From NCBI RefSeq assembly GCF_004564275.1, contig NZ_SPDV01000028.1, positions 1 to 64,000 of the forward strand: a stretch of DNA of 64,000 nt. The letters are read 5' to 3'. The notes beneath the pieces are model-generated. The model had not been told where the DNA came from. It searched no databases and saw only the letters and a list, made by a program, of their open reading frames with translations. The number at the start of each line of letters is the position of its first letter. The stretch's first letter is position 1. Below, piece by piece: positions 10,745 through 20,031 of this stretch. Position numbers and translations under genes: made by a program. The stretch comes from Sphingomonas parva (ex Maeng et al. 2020) (GTDB lineage Bacteria; Pseudomonadota; Alphaproteobacteria; Sphingomonadales; Sphingomonadaceae).

Positions 10745-11214
10745 TGCGAAACGGCCTCACCCAGTCGCTGCTCGACCGCCTGATCGACGACGAGCCGGAT
10801 CTGTCGTTCGACGCGAGCGAGAGCGACGAGCGGGCGGTCGAGCGGCTCAAGAACGGGCTGCGCCGCGACCTCGAGGCGCTGCTCAACTCGAAGCGCCCGC
10901 TGCTCGCCCGGATCGACGGCGAGCCGGATCTCGAGCGTACGATCGTCGGTTTCGGGCTGAAGGACATCAGCACCGAGGATTTCTCCGCCGCCGGGGTTCG
11001 CGACCGCATCCGGCGGATGGTCGCGCAATGCATAAGGGAGCACGAGCCGCGGCTGAGCAGCGTCGAGGTGGAGGCCGATGACGCCCCGACGTCGCGCGGC
11101 ATCCGCTTCCGCATCACGGCGGTCCTGACCCTCTCGCCGGCCCGCGAGACGGTTACCTACGACGCCAGCGTCAGGCCGAGCGATCGCGCCATCTCCATCG
11201 ACCTCACCAGCTGA
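10744..11214 (+). CDS. tssE: T6SS baseplate protein TssE (gp25-like)
   Basis: A 156-residue gp25-like baseplate wedge protein. It starts with SLLDRLIDDEP, the common TssE opening, and has RLKNGLRRDLEALLNSKRP, then TIVGFGLKDIS and a C-terminal domain with IRRMVAQCIREHEPRLSSV. TssE primes sheath polymerisation at the baseplate. ATG 10744 overlaps the stop of the tssC paralogue, so the two are translationally coupled, and tssF starts 3 bases after its stop. Confidence 0.93.
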   Translation: MRNGLTQSLLDRLIDDEPDLSFDASESDERAVERLKNGLRRDLEALLNSKRPLLARIDGEPDLERTIVGFGLKDISTEDFSAAGVRDRIRRMVAQCIREHEPRLSSVEVEADDAPTSRGIRFRITAVLTLSPARETVTYDASVRPSDRAISIDLTS

Positions 11215-11217
11215 GCC

Positions 11218-13032
11218 ATGATCGACGATCTCATCGAATATTATCATCGCGAGCTCAGCTTCCTGCGCAACAATGCGGGCGCGTTCGGCGAAGCCTATCC
11301 GAAGATCGCCTCGCGCCTGCGGCTCACCCGCGAGTCGATCGAGGACCCGCATGTCGGCCGGCTGATCGAGGCGGTCGCGTTCATGAACGCGCGGCTGCGG
11401 CACAAGATCGACGACGAGTTTCCCGAGCTTTCCGACGCGCTGCTGCTGACGCTCTATCCCCATCTCATCCAGCCGCTGCCGTCGTTCATGGTCGTGCGGC
11501 TCGAGCCCGGCGCCGATCTCGACAAGCCGACGGTCGTCCCGGCCGGCACGATGCTGACCACCGAGGCGATCGACGGCGAGCCCTGCCGCTACCGTTTGTG
11601 CCACGACACCGAATTGCTGCCGATCAGGATCGAGGATGCGGCGGTGGCCGGTCCGCCTTTCGATGCGCCGGCGGTCGGGCTCAAAGGCGCCAAGGGCCTG
11701 CTGACCATCCGACTGGGCACGACCAAGCCTGAAGTCGAGATGGCCTCTCTCGGCCTCGACCGCCTGCGCCTGTTCATCAAGGGCGATGCCCGCCGCGCTC
11801 AGATCCTGCTCGAGCAGCTCGGCGCCAACCTGCTCGGCGTCGCCGTCGCGACGGGACCGGACGATTCCCGACCCGTCCTGCTGCCCCCGTCCCGGCTGCG
11901 GCTGAAGGGGCTCGACGAGAACGAGCTGCTCCTGCCTCAGGTGCCGGTCGCGAGGCGCTGCTACGCCCTGCTGCAGGAGCATTTCGCCTATCCCCACAAG
12001 CATCTGTTCTTCGAGATCGAAGGTCTCAGTGCGCGGACGCTCGACGTTCCGGGCCGGCGGCTCGACCTCTACTTCTACTTCGACCGGATCTCCCCGGAGC
12101 TCGAGCGGGCGATCCGCGCCGACGATTTCGAGCTGTTCGCCTGTCCCGCGCTCAATCTCTTCCCACTCGATGCCGAGCCGATCCACCTCGATCATCGCAG
12201 CATCGAATACCGGATCGTTCCCGACGCGCGGCGCGAGGACGTGCTCGAGGTCCACTCGGTCGAGGAGGCGGTGCTGCAGGATGCCGCCGGCAATCGGACC
12301 GAGGCGCCGTCGCTCTACGCCGTCGACCGCGGCTCGCCGCGGCTTGGCCGGATGTTCCACGCCGTGACCCGCCGCTCGAGCTTCGGACCGGGGGGCGGCG
12401 ACGACGTCTTCCTCTCGATCGCCGACCTCGAGGGCGAGTTGCTGCGCGACGACGCCACGATCGTGAACACGCGCATCCTCGCGACCAACCGCGATCTCCC
12501 GGCGCGGCTGCCGTTCGGCGGGGGCCGCCCCGCGCTGACCGTCGGCGGGACCATCGCCGGACTGGCCAAGGCGAGCGCCCTCACCAAGCCGACCCCGACC
12601 CGACGACCGGCCCGCCGCCGCGCGGCGGTGTGGAAGCTCGTCGGCCAGCTCTCGCTCAACCACCTCAGCCTGGTCGGCGACGTCGGGGGCAGCCAGGCGC
12701 TGCGCGAGGTGCTCGCGCTCTACGACCCGGGCGACACGGCCGACAGCGTTCAGCTCCGCGAGCGGCTGCGCAGCGTCACCGCGGAGCCGGGCGTCGCCCG
12801 GCTGCAGATCAAGGGCCATACGGCGATGTGCGCCGGCACCGACGTCGTGCTCGAAATCGACGACCAGCGTCTCTCCGGATCGGGCTCGTTCCTGCTTTGC
12901 GCGGTGATCGAGCGCTTCCTTGCCGGTGCGTCGGCGCTGAACAGCTTCGTGCGGGTCTCGGCGAAGCTGCAGCGTGAAAGCGGCCTGTGGAAGACCTGGC
13001 CGCCGCGGATCGGCGACCGTCCGTTGATATGA
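11218..13032 (+). CDS. tssF: T6SS baseplate protein TssF
   Basis: A 604-residue TssF (VasA/ImpG family). The family start is clear: DDLIEYYHRELSFLRNNAG, EAYPKIASRLRL and DPHVGRLIEAVAFMNARLRHKIDDEFPELSDALL, then LYPHLIQPLPS. The C-terminal part has WKLVGQLSLNHLSLV. TssF and TssG form the wedge of the T6SS baseplate together with TssE and TssK. It overlaps tssG by four bases (ATGA), as is usual for this pair. Confidence 0.96.
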   Translation: MIDDLIEYYHRELSFLRNNAGAFGEAYPKIASRLRLTRESIEDPHVGRLIEAVAFMNARLRHKIDDEFPELSDALLLTLYPHLIQPLPSFMVVRLEPGADLDKPTVVPAGTMLTTEAIDGEPCRYRLCHDTELLPIRIEDAAVAGPPFDAPAVGLKGAKGLLTIRLGTTKPEVEMASLGLDRLRLFIKGDARRAQILLEQLGANLLGVAVATGPDDSRPVLLPPSRLRLKGLDENELLLPQVPVARRCYALLQEHFAYPHKHLFFEIEGLSARTLDVPGRRLDLYFYFDRISPELERAIRADDFELFACPALNLFPLDAEPIHLDHRSIEYRIVPDARREDVLEVHSVEEAVLQDAAGNRTEAPSLYAVDRGSPRLGRMFHAVTRRSSFGPGGGDDVFLSIADLEGELLRDDATIVNTRILATNRDLPARLPFGGGRPALTVGGTIAGLAKASALTKPTPTRRPARRRAAVWKLVGQLSLNHLSLVGDVGGSQALREVLALYDPGDTADSVQLRERLRSVTAEPGVARLQIKGHTAMCAGTDVVLEIDDQRLSGSGSFLLCAVIERFLAGASALNSFVRVSAKLQRESGLWKTWPPRIGDRPLI

Positions 13033-14084
13033 GCGCCATCGGCCACCTCGCCCGGCGGCTCGCCGGCGCGACCTTCGCGCAGGCCGCCCGGGTGGCGGAG
13101 CTCGCCGCCCGCCGGTCCGGGCACGCCGGCGAGGTCGGCCGCGACACCTATCCGGCCGACGAGCCCGTCCGTTTCGTCGCCTCGGACCGGCTGTCGCTCC
13201 CTGCCGGAGACGTCGCCGAGGTCGACGCTGAGGCCGATCAGGTCCGTATCTCCGCCAACGTGCTCGGCCTCGCCGGAGCGACTCCGGCCCTGCCGCCGAT
13301 CTACAGCGAGCTCCAGCTCCAGCGCCGGCGCCTGCGCGACTCGGCGCTCGCCCAGTTCCTGAACCTGTTCGATCACCGTGCCCTCTCCTTCTTCTACCGG
13401 ATCGCTCGCAAGTACAGCTGGCCGCTGCAGGTCGAGGGCACGCGGGGCGACGAGAGGGAGCCGATCGGCGCCGTCGCGCTGGCGCTCGCCGGCATTGGCG
13501 TCGGCGGCACCCGGCACCGCCTCGCCGCCGACGACGCGGTGCTCGCCCCGCTCGCGGCCCATCTCGGCGATGCTCGGCGCAGCGCCGCCAGCGTCGAAAC
13601 GGTGCTCCGCCTCCTCACCGGCCTGCCTTTGCGCATCTCCCAGGCGGAAGCGGTCTGGATGGCCGTCCCCGCGCAGGAGCAGACGCGTCTCGGCGGGCCC
13701 GACGGCCGGTTCACCCGCCTGGGCGGGAGCCCCTCCCCGCTGGCGCAGAGCGAGGCCGCGATGATCGGCAGCGCGGTGCTCGAGGCGCAGCATCATTACG
13801 TCATCGAGATCGGGCCGGTTTCCTATCGGCAGCTCCAGCTTTTCTGCACAGGTAGCGAGGTGCAGCAGGTTCTCGGCGATCTGTGCACCTTCGCCGCGGG
13901 CATCGAGCACCAGCCGTCGATCCGCATGCTGATCGACGCTCGCGACATCCCGCCGCTCCGCCTCGGCGCCGAGGACGCGCCGGCACTGCTCGGCTGGACC
14001 AGCTGGCTCGAGCCGACGCCAGGATCCCGAGGCATCGTCACCGACTGTGTCATTCCGGTCCGTCGGCCGCTGGGGGCAAATTGA
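13029..14084 (+). CDS. tssG: T6SS baseplate protein TssG
   Basis: A 351-residue TssG (VasB/ImpH family). ATG 13029 overlaps the tssF stop. Visible family features are PVRFVASDRLSLPAGDVAEV, the LGLAGATPALPPIYSELQLQR block (usually LxGxxGxLPxHYTE), FLNLFDHRALSFFYRIARKY and LTGLPLRISQAE. It partners TssF in the baseplate wedge. A gap of 137 bases follows before tssH. Confidence 0.94.
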   Translation: MSAIGHLARRLAGATFAQAARVAELAARRSGHAGEVGRDTYPADEPVRFVASDRLSLPAGDVAEVDAEADQVRISANVLGLAGATPALPPIYSELQLQRRRLRDSALAQFLNLFDHRALSFFYRIARKYSWPLQVEGTRGDEREPIGAVALALAGIGVGGTRHRLAADDAVLAPLAAHLGDARRSAASVETVLRLLTGLPLRISQAEAVWMAVPAQEQTRLGGPDGRFTRLGGSPSPLAQSEAAMIGSAVLEAQHHYVIEIGPVSYRQLQLFCTGSEVQQVLGDLCTFAAGIEHQPSIRMLIDARDIPPLRLGAEDAPALLGWTSWLEPTPGSRGIVTDCVIPVRRPLGAN

Positions 14085-14221
14085 CGTTGTCGCGATCAAC
14101 CGAGTGAGTTAATCCATTGGAAGCTCGGCCAAGCATCGAGAAAGTGAGTCTCCGCGCGGCCGCGGCATGGGACCAGAAATACGCGTACAGACGACTTGCT
14201 CGCCTTCAATAGTAGGCGTGG

Positions 14222-16888
14222 ATGGCGAAAGGGGGGAGCGTGGCGCCGGTCAACCTGAAGAGCTTGGTATCCAAGTTAAACGACACCTGTCGAACGTCCC
14301 TGGAGAGCGCCGCTGGCCTCGCACTTTCGCGAACCAATTACGACGTCGAGATCGAGCACTGGCTGCTGAAAATGCTTGATCGGCAACGTTCCGACGTGGC
14401 CGTGATTCTCGAACATTTTTCCGTCGATTCCGGGCGCCTGACCCAGGACATCAACCGTCAGATCGATCGATTCAAGACCGGCAATGGCCGCGCGCCGGCG
14501 CTCGCGCCGAACATCGTCAAGCTGATCCGCGAGGCCTGGCTGCTCGCCTCGCTCGAATATGGCGCCGCAACGGTGCGGTCCGGCCATCTGCTGCTGGCGC
14601 TGCTCGGCTCCGAGGAGCTGTCGGCGCTCGCCCGCGACGCAAGCTCGCATTTCGCCAAGCTGCCCCTCGAAACGCTGCGCTCGACGCTGACTCAGATCGC
14701 GTCGACGTCCGAGGAAGCGAGCGGCGGTGGCGAAGCGGCGGCTGGCGCGGGCGGCGGCGCGGGCGCCCCCGCGGCGAGTCCGGGCGCCGGGGCCGGCGGC
14801 GACGCGCTCTCCCGCTACACGATCGATCTCACCGCACAGGCCCGCGACGGCAAGATCGACCCGATCTACGGCCGTGATCCCGAAATCCGGCAGATCGTCG
14901 ACATCCTCACCCGCCGCCGCCAGAACAACCCGATCCTCACCGGCGAGGCCGGGGTCGGCAAAACCGCGGTCGTGGAGGGTTTCGCGCTGCGCATCGTCCA
15001 GGGCGACGTCCCCGATGCACTGAAGAACGTGCGGCTGCTGTCGCTCGATCTCGGCCTTCTCCAGGCCGGCGCCGGCATCAAGGGCGAGTTCGAGAACCGG
15101 CTGAAGTCGGTCATCGAAGAGGTCAAGAAATCGCCCACCCCGATCATCGTCTTCATCGACGAGGCGCATACGCTGATTGGCGCCGGCGGTGCCGAGGGAC
15201 AGAACGACGCCGCCAATCTGCTCAAGCCGGCGCTGGCGCGCGGCGAGATGCGGACGATCGCCGCGACGACCTGGGCCGAGTACAAGAAGTATTTCGAGAA
15301 GGATCCGGCGCTGACCCGCCGCTTTCAGGTCGTCAAGGTCGAGGAGCCGCCGGAGAGCCTCGCGGTGGCGATGCTGCGCGGCCTCGTGCCGATCCTCGAG
15401 AAGCATCACAACGTCCGCATCCTCGGTGGCGCGCTCGAGGCGGCGGCGGGGCTTTCGCACCGCTACATCGCCGGCCGGCAGCTGCCGGACAAGGCGATCT
15501 CGCTGCTCGACACAGCCTGCGCGCGCGTCGGCATCAGCCAGGCGGCGACTCCGCCGGCGATCGAGGATATCGAGCGCCAGCTCGGGCTGCTCGACGCCGA
15601 GGTGAAGATGCTCGAGCGGGAGGGTCGCGCCGGCAGCGACGTTCGTGCCGCGCTCGAGGAACGCGCCGCGCGCCGCACCGAGCTGGAGGCGAGCAAGGCG
15701 AGCCTCAGCGAGCGCTGGCAGCAGGAGCTGGGGCTGGTCCGCGAGATCGCCGATGCGCGCAAGGCGCTGGACGGCCTCGGCGACGGAGCGCCCGAGATCG
15801 AGGCGGCAACTGCGAAGCTTCGCGACGTCCAGGCCCGGCTCGCCGAGATGCAGGGCGAGTCGCCGATGATCTACGACGTCGTCGACGGCCCGGTCGTGGC
15901 CGAGGTGCTGGCCGGCTGGACAGGCATTCCGGTCGGGCGGATGATGAGCGACGAGATACGCTCGGTCCTGTCGGTCGGCGAGCAGCTGTCGGCGCGGATC
16001 AAGGGTCAGGCCTATGCCCTGGAGATGATCGGGCAGACGGTGCGGACCGCGCGCGCTGGCCTCGCCGATCCGCGCAAGCCGATCGGCGTCTTCCTGTTCT
16101 GCGGCACGTCGGGGGTCGGCAAGACCGAGACCGCCCTCGCTCTCGCCGAGCTGCTCTACGGCGGCGAGCAGAACGTCACCACGATCAACATGAGCGAGTT
16201 CAAGGAGGAGCATAAGGTGTCGACGCTGGTCGGCGCCGCGCCCGGCTATGTCGGCTATGGCGAGGGGGGCGTGCTGACCGAGGCGGTGCGCCGCAAGCCT
16301 TATTCGGTGATCCTGCTCGACGAGATGGAGAAAGCCCATCCGGGCGTGCAGGATGTCTTCTACCAGGTGTTCGACAAGGGCATGCTGCGCGACGGCCAGG
16401 GCCGCGATATCGATTTCAAGAACACGCTGATCATCATGACGTCCAACGCCGGAACCGAGACGATCGAGAAGCTCTGCCGCAACGTCGCCGCGCTGCCCGA
16501 GCCCGAAGAGCTGGCCAAGGCACTCCGGCCGGACCTGCTCGAATATTTCAAGCCGGCGTTCCTCGGCCGCGTCGTGACCGTGCCCTTCTTCCCCCTGCCC
16601 CCCGAGATCCTGCGCGAGATCGTGGCGATCAGCCTGGAGCGGATCCGCAAGCGGGTGGTCGAGAATTACGGGGCCCGTTTCGAATGGGACGATGCCTTGC
16701 TCGATCGGCTCGTGTCGCGCTGCACCGAGATCGAAAGCGGCGCCCGCAACATCGAGAACATCCTCAAGCGCGGATTGCTCGCCGATCTCGCCGCCGAGCT
16801 CCTCGAGCTGCGTGCCGAGGGGAAAACGGTCTCCCATGTCAACGTCACTGCAGGCGAGGTGAAGGACTATCAGTTCATCCTCGCGTGA
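14222..16888 (+). CDS. tssH: T6SS AAA+ ATPase TssH (ClpV)
   Basis: An 888-residue ClpB/ClpV-type double AAA+ ATPase that disassembles the contracted TssB/TssC sheath. The N-terminal domain carries the ClpV pattern LKSLVSKLNDTCRTSLE. The first Walker A is GEAGVGKT (residues about 241-248) with VFIDEAHTLIGAGG. The second Walker A is GTSGVGKT (about 628-635) with ILLDEMEKAHPGVQD. A Gly/Ala-rich linker follows the N-domain (about residues 165-195). An alternative start, GTG 14240, would begin just before APVNLKSL and has AAAGGGGGGAG before it, so the true start may be there. Confidence 0.95.
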   Translation: MAKGGSVAPVNLKSLVSKLNDTCRTSLESAAGLALSRTNYDVEIEHWLLKMLDRQRSDVAVILEHFSVDSGRLTQDINRQIDRFKTGNGRAPALAPNIVKLIREAWLLASLEYGAATVRSGHLLLALLGSEELSALARDASSHFAKLPLETLRSTLTQIASTSEEASGGGEAAAGAGGGAGAPAASPGAGAGGDALSRYTIDLTAQARDGKIDPIYGRDPEIRQIVDILTRRRQNNPILTGEAGVGKTAVVEGFALRIVQGDVPDALKNVRLLSLDLGLLQAGAGIKGEFENRLKSVIEEVKKSPTPIIVFIDEAHTLIGAGGAEGQNDAANLLKPALARGEMRTIAATTWAEYKKYFEKDPALTRRFQVVKVEEPPESLAVAMLRGLVPILEKHHNVRILGGALEAAAGLSHRYIAGRQLPDKAISLLDTACARVGISQAATPPAIEDIERQLGLLDAEVKMLEREGRAGSDVRAALEERAARRTELEASKASLSERWQQELGLVREIADARKALDGLGDGAPEIEAATAKLRDVQARLAEMQGESPMIYDVVDGPVVAEVLAGWTGIPVGRMMSDEIRSVLSVGEQLSARIKGQAYALEMIGQTVRTARAGLADPRKPIGVFLFCGTSGVGKTETALALAELLYGGEQNVTTINMSEFKEEHKVSTLVGAAPGYVGYGEGGVLTEAVRRKPYSVILLDEMEKAHPGVQDVFYQVFDKGMLRDGQGRDIDFKNTLIIMTSNAGTETIEKLCRNVAALPEPEELAKALRPDLLEYFKPAFLGRVVTVPFFPLPPEILREIVAISLERIRKRVVENYGARFEWDDALLDRLVSRCTEIESGARNIENILKRGLLADLAAELLELRAEGKTVSHVNVTAGEVKDYQFILA

Positions 16889-16899
16889 TCGAAGGTTCG

Positions 16900-16917
16900 C
16901 ATGCACTTCGGTGCATG
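16900..16917 (+). terminator. UUCG-capped hairpin after tssH
   Basis: CATGCAC (16900-16906), TTCG (16907-16910) and GTGCATG (16911-16917) form a perfect 7-bp stem closed by the very stable UUCG tetraloop. It begins 11 bases after the tssH stop. There is no T-run behind it, so it may be an RNA-processing or 3'-end-protecting structure rather than a classic intrinsic terminator. Confidence 0.55.
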
Positions 16918-16936
16918 GAATGAGTGTCAAGGCGCC

Positions 16937-16950
16937 GCGGCTTCGGCCGC
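16937..16950 (+). promoter_or_regulatory. Second UUCG-capped hairpin in the hcp leader
   Basis: GCGGC, TTCG, GCCGC form a perfect 5-bp stem with a UUCG loop. It sits about 10 bases upstream of the hcp ribosome-binding site (GAAGGGAAG, 16961-16969). With the hairpin at 16900 it makes a tandem of the same loop type in an 86-base spacer. A role in stabilising the 5' end of the abundant hcp mRNA is a reasonable guess. Confidence 0.45.
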
Positions 16951-16974
16951 ACTGATCAGAGAAGGGAAGTAGCG

Positions 16975-17445
16975 ATGGCGATTTTCTTGAAAATAGACTC
17001 CGTGAAGGGCAGCTCGACCGATTCGAACTTCAAGGACCAGATCGAGCTGAACAGCTTCCAGTTCGGCGCGGGCCTCGGCGTCACCAGCGCGCGCGGCGGT
17101 GACCGCACCACCTCCGAGCCCAGCGTCTCCGAAATCACCGCGACCAAGACCACCGACAAATCGTCCGAGCTGCTGTTCAAGGCGCTGCTCAAGGGCGAGC
17201 CGGTCGGCAAGGCCACCGTCTCGTTCGTGGCGGCGAGCAAGGGCGAGTCGGTCGCTTATGCGACGCTCGAGCTCGAGGAGGTCATCGTGTCCGGCTTCAG
17301 CATGTCGTCGGGCGGCGATTTCCCCTCGGAATCGGTGTCGCTCAACTTCACCAAGTTCGACTGGTCGTTCACCGGCCGCGACGCCACCCAGACCGGCAGC
17401 CCCACGCACCTCATCTACAGCCTCGTGGAGAACAAGGTCGGTTGA
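16975..17445 (+). CDS. hcp: T6SS tube protein Hcp (TssD)
   Basis: A 156-residue Hcp, the hexameric ring protein that stacks into the inner tube and is secreted. The family pattern is clear: MAIFLKIDSVKGSSTDSNFK at the start, IELNSFQFGAG, SEPSVSEITATKTTDKSSELL, then the closing strand region with SLNFTKFDWSF. ATG 16975 follows GAAGGGAAGTAGCG. It lies downstream of two hairpins and directly upstream of vgrG. No extension is present, so it is a plain Hcp and not an Hcp-effector fusion. Confidence 0.96.
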   Translation: MAIFLKIDSVKGSSTDSNFKDQIELNSFQFGAGLGVTSARGGDRTTSEPSVSEITATKTTDKSSELLFKALLKGEPVGKATVSFVAASKGESVAYATLELEEVIVSGFSMSSGGDFPSESVSLNFTKFDWSFTGRDATQTGSPTHLIYSLVENKVG

Positions 17446-17467
17446 TCACGCCTCCGTGCCGGTGCAG

Positions 17468-17486
17468 AGTGGTCCGGGTGACCGCT
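17468..17486 (+). terminator. Weak stem-loop between hcp and vgrG
   Basis: AGTGGTC, CGGGT, GACCGCT can pair over 7 bp with one G-U pair. It lies in the 78-base gap after hcp, and a 12-bp palindrome ATTGCGCGCAAT (17501-17512) follows just before vgrG. There is no T-run. It could reduce read-through from hcp into vgrG, but the support is thin. Confidence 0.25.
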
Positions 17487-17523
17487 CCGCGCCGGCCCGA
17501 ATTGCGCGCAATCATGGGGCATC

Positions 17524-19413
17524 ATGGGTCAGCACCTTCTCAATCTTCGCGCTCTCGCCGACGCATCGTTGGATGACTATGCACTGCTGAGCTTCGAAGG
17601 GCGGGAGGGCATCTCCGAGCCTTACGAGTACCGGCTCGAGCTGATCACGACGGCGGACGAGGACGTCTCCGGCTGGATCGGCAAGCTCGCGGAATTCGAC
17701 GTCAGCCCGGAAAGCGGGACCGAGCGGGTGTTCGCCGGCCGCATCTACGGCGTCCGCCGTGTCTATGGCGGCGAGATGACCCGCGTCGTCGTGCAGATCC
17801 GCCCCGCCTATTTTGCACTGAGCTACGGGCGGGCCACGCATTTCATCCAGGACAAGAGCAGCCTCGACATCTTCGACGCGATGACGGCCGACGTCAGCGG
17901 GCTCGTCAAGCGGGTCGGCGTGACGCCGACACCGGCGGTGCGCGGCTACGCCGTCCGCTACGACGAGACCGAGATCGACTTCCTGGCGCGCCTGCTCGCC
18001 CAGGACGGGATCATGTACTTCTTCGTCTACGAGCGGCAGGCCGGGCCGTTTCGCCACAAGATGATCGTCACCAACCAGTCGGCCGATTATGTCGACCTCG
18101 CCTGCGGGGCGGTCGAGTTCCTGCCCAATTCGGCGAGCGGCGCGATCGACGCGCTGGGCCGCCGGTGCGAGGCCACGCCGCGCAGCCACCAGCATCTCTC
18201 CTTCAACGTCAACAAGCTCGACGAGCCGTTCGTGCGCAGCGGCACGGCCGGTGAGAGCTGGGGCGGCGTCTACAGCCACAGCTACGATCGGATCGGCTTC
18301 GAGGCCGTGGCGGACGGCGACGTCGAGCCGCGCAGCACGGCGCAGGAACAGGAGCATGCCCAGGCGGCGGACCAGATCGAGGGCAGCTCGAGCGAACCGT
18401 GCCTGATGGCCGGCGGCCGGCTCGAGATTACCGGCGGTTCAGCCGTGGCGCCGCGTCGCGTCGTGCTCACCTCGGTGACCCATTCGGCCTACGATCCGTG
18501 GATGATCGAGGGTTCGGGCACCGCACGATATCGCAACAGCTTCGTCGGCATCGACGCTGCCAAAGTGTTCCGGCCGGTCGCGGGAGCGCCTGAGCGCAAG
18601 GCGCCGGGACCCCTGCTCGGCGTGGTCCAGGGCACCGACACCGTCGAGGGCGAGGCCAAGATCGACGATCAGTGGCGGGTGCCTGTCGCGATCGCCGGTG
18701 CCCGGGACTATTCGTCGCAGGGCCTCGAGAAGTTCGTCTGGCTGCCGGTCCAGCAGCAATGGGCCCACGGCACCCACGGCGCGCAATTCTTCCCGCGGGC
18801 GGGCACGCGGGTCGTGATCGACTTCCTCTACGGCAACCCCGACCTGCCGTTCATCGCCGGGACGATGTACACGCCGTCCCAACCCTATCCCTTCGATCCG
18901 ACCAGCAAGGCGACGCAGACGGGCTGGCGGTCCGTCACGGACAAGAACGGATCGATCGTCCAGGAATTCCGCTTCGAGGACAAGCCGGGGTCCGAGGAGA
19001 TCTATCTCTATACCGGCCGCGACTACCGGCGCGTCATTGATCAGGACGATTGGGGCACGGTGAAGCGCGACCAGACGCTCGCCGTCGAGCGCGACCAGAA
19101 GCTGACCGTGACCCGCGACCGCACTGTCACCGTGGAGGGCAAGCAGGAGACCAAGATCACCAAGACCCGCACGGTGACCATCATCGACAAGAGTCTGGTC
19201 GAGTCGAAGAAGGAGATCGAGCTGAAGGTCGGCCCCTCGACGATCACGATGACCATGCAGGGTATCGTGATCAAGGCGCCGAAGATCGAGGTGAAGGCTG
19301 ATGTCTCGCTCGAGATGTCGGGCGGCGCGATGGCCAAGCTCAACGCGCCGAAGACCGACGTGACCGCGGATGCGATGCTGACCCTCAAGGGCGGCATCGT
19401 CTTGATCAACTGA
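17524..19413 (+). CDS. vgrG: T6SS spike protein VgrG (TssI)
   Basis: A 629-residue VgrG. The N-terminal gp27-like part includes DDYALLSFEGREGISEPYEY and, later, the DETEIDFLARLLAQDGIMYFF motif. The gp5 OB-fold follows with VVIDFLYGNPDLPFIAGTMY near residue 440. The C-terminus is the needle of short beta repeats (RDQTLAVERDQKLTVTRDRT and so on) ending at GGIVLIN. There is no extra domain after the needle, so this is a non-evolved VgrG that must deliver separate cargo. GGGG lies six bases before ATG 17524. The next gene starts two bases after its stop region and is a candidate partner. Confidence 0.96.
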   Translation: MGQHLLNLRALADASLDDYALLSFEGREGISEPYEYRLELITTADEDVSGWIGKLAEFDVSPESGTERVFAGRIYGVRRVYGGEMTRVVVQIRPAYFALSYGRATHFIQDKSSLDIFDAMTADVSGLVKRVGVTPTPAVRGYAVRYDETEIDFLARLLAQDGIMYFFVYERQAGPFRHKMIVTNQSADYVDLACGAVEFLPNSASGAIDALGRRCEATPRSHQHLSFNVNKLDEPFVRSGTAGESWGGVYSHSYDRIGFEAVADGDVEPRSTAQEQEHAQAADQIEGSSSEPCLMAGGRLEITGGSAVAPRRVVLTSVTHSAYDPWMIEGSGTARYRNSFVGIDAAKVFRPVAGAPERKAPGPLLGVVQGTDTVEGEAKIDDQWRVPVAIAGARDYSSQGLEKFVWLPVQQQWAHGTHGAQFFPRAGTRVVIDFLYGNPDLPFIAGTMYTPSQPYPFDPTSKATQTGWRSVTDKNGSIVQEFRFEDKPGSEEIYLYTGRDYRRVIDQDDWGTVKRDQTLAVERDQKLTVTRDRTVTVEGKQETKITKTRTVTIIDKSLVESKKEIELKVGPSTITMTMQGIVIKAPKIEVKADVSLEMSGGAMAKLNAPKTDVTADAMLTLKGGIVLIN

Positions 19414-19414
19414 C

Positions 19415-20023
19415 ATGAATGCCTCGGCCACCATTCCCCTGCGCTTCCAGCGCGGCGAGCTGGAGAGCAAGGCGGAGCTGAGCGCCGCCGGCCTCGCCAG
19501 GCTGGCGGAGGCGACCAGCCCGGAACGGCTTGTCCAGTCGCTGGCCGAATCCGGCAACCTGCGCGACGCGCTCTACGCCCTCGTCATGGTGCTGCCGCAC
19601 CGGCAGACCGTCTGGTGGGCGTGCCTGGCCGCGCGGATCCTGCCGGATCTCGACCATCGGCCTGCTGATCGCGCGGCGGTCGAAGCGGCGGAGCGCTGGG
19701 TGCAGAGCGTCGCCCCGGCCGATGCCGAGGATGCCGGCGAGAAAGCGGAGACGGCCGGGCTCGAGAATGGCCCGGCCTGGGTCGCGATGGCGGCTTATTG
19801 GGCAGGACCGTCGCTCGCGCCGCGCGGCCAGCAGCCGGTGCCGCCGGCGCCGCATCTCGCCGGCGTGGCGTCCCGAACCGCGTTGCTTCTCCTTTCCTCC
19901 GATCCGGCCTTCAACCACCGCATTGCGTTCACCGACTGGTTGCCGCTCGGCATCGCCCTGATGCGGGGCGAGAACGGCCGCCAGGCCCAGGCGGCGCTGC
20001 GCAGCCGCGTCGCCGCGGCCTGA
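19415..20023 (+). CDS. Orphan protein between vgrG and tagH
   Basis: A 202-residue, mainly helical, cytoplasmic-looking protein with no signal peptide or membrane segment. A Trp-rich patch (RQTVWWACLAARIL, about residues 62-75) and a second conserved-looking stretch (FNHRIAFTDWLPLGIALMRG) suggest a folded domain. ATG 19415 lies within two bases of the vgrG stop, so the two are almost certainly co-translated. In T6SS loci this position is often taken by an effector chaperone or adaptor. That role is inferred from position only; I do not recognise the family with confidence. Confidence 0.65.
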   Translation: MNASATIPLRFQRGELESKAELSAAGLARLAEATSPERLVQSLAESGNLRDALYALVMVLPHRQTVWWACLAARILPDLDHRPADRAAVEAAERWVQSVAPADAEDAGEKAETAGLENGPAWVAMAAYWAGPSLAPRGQQPVPPAPHLAGVASRTALLLLSSDPAFNHRIAFTDWLPLGIALMRGENGRQAQAALRSRVAAA

Positions 20024-20031
20024 TATCGACG

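Noticed and set aside
10687-12819. A 710-codon open frame on the minus strand across tssF
   Set aside because: It mirrors the tssF gene in a GC-rich region, is rich in Arg/Asp/Gly as shadow frames are, and has no family motif.
14276-16930. An 884-codon minus-strand frame across tssH
   Set aside because: The opposite frame is a full ClpV with all ATPase motifs; this is an antisense shadow.
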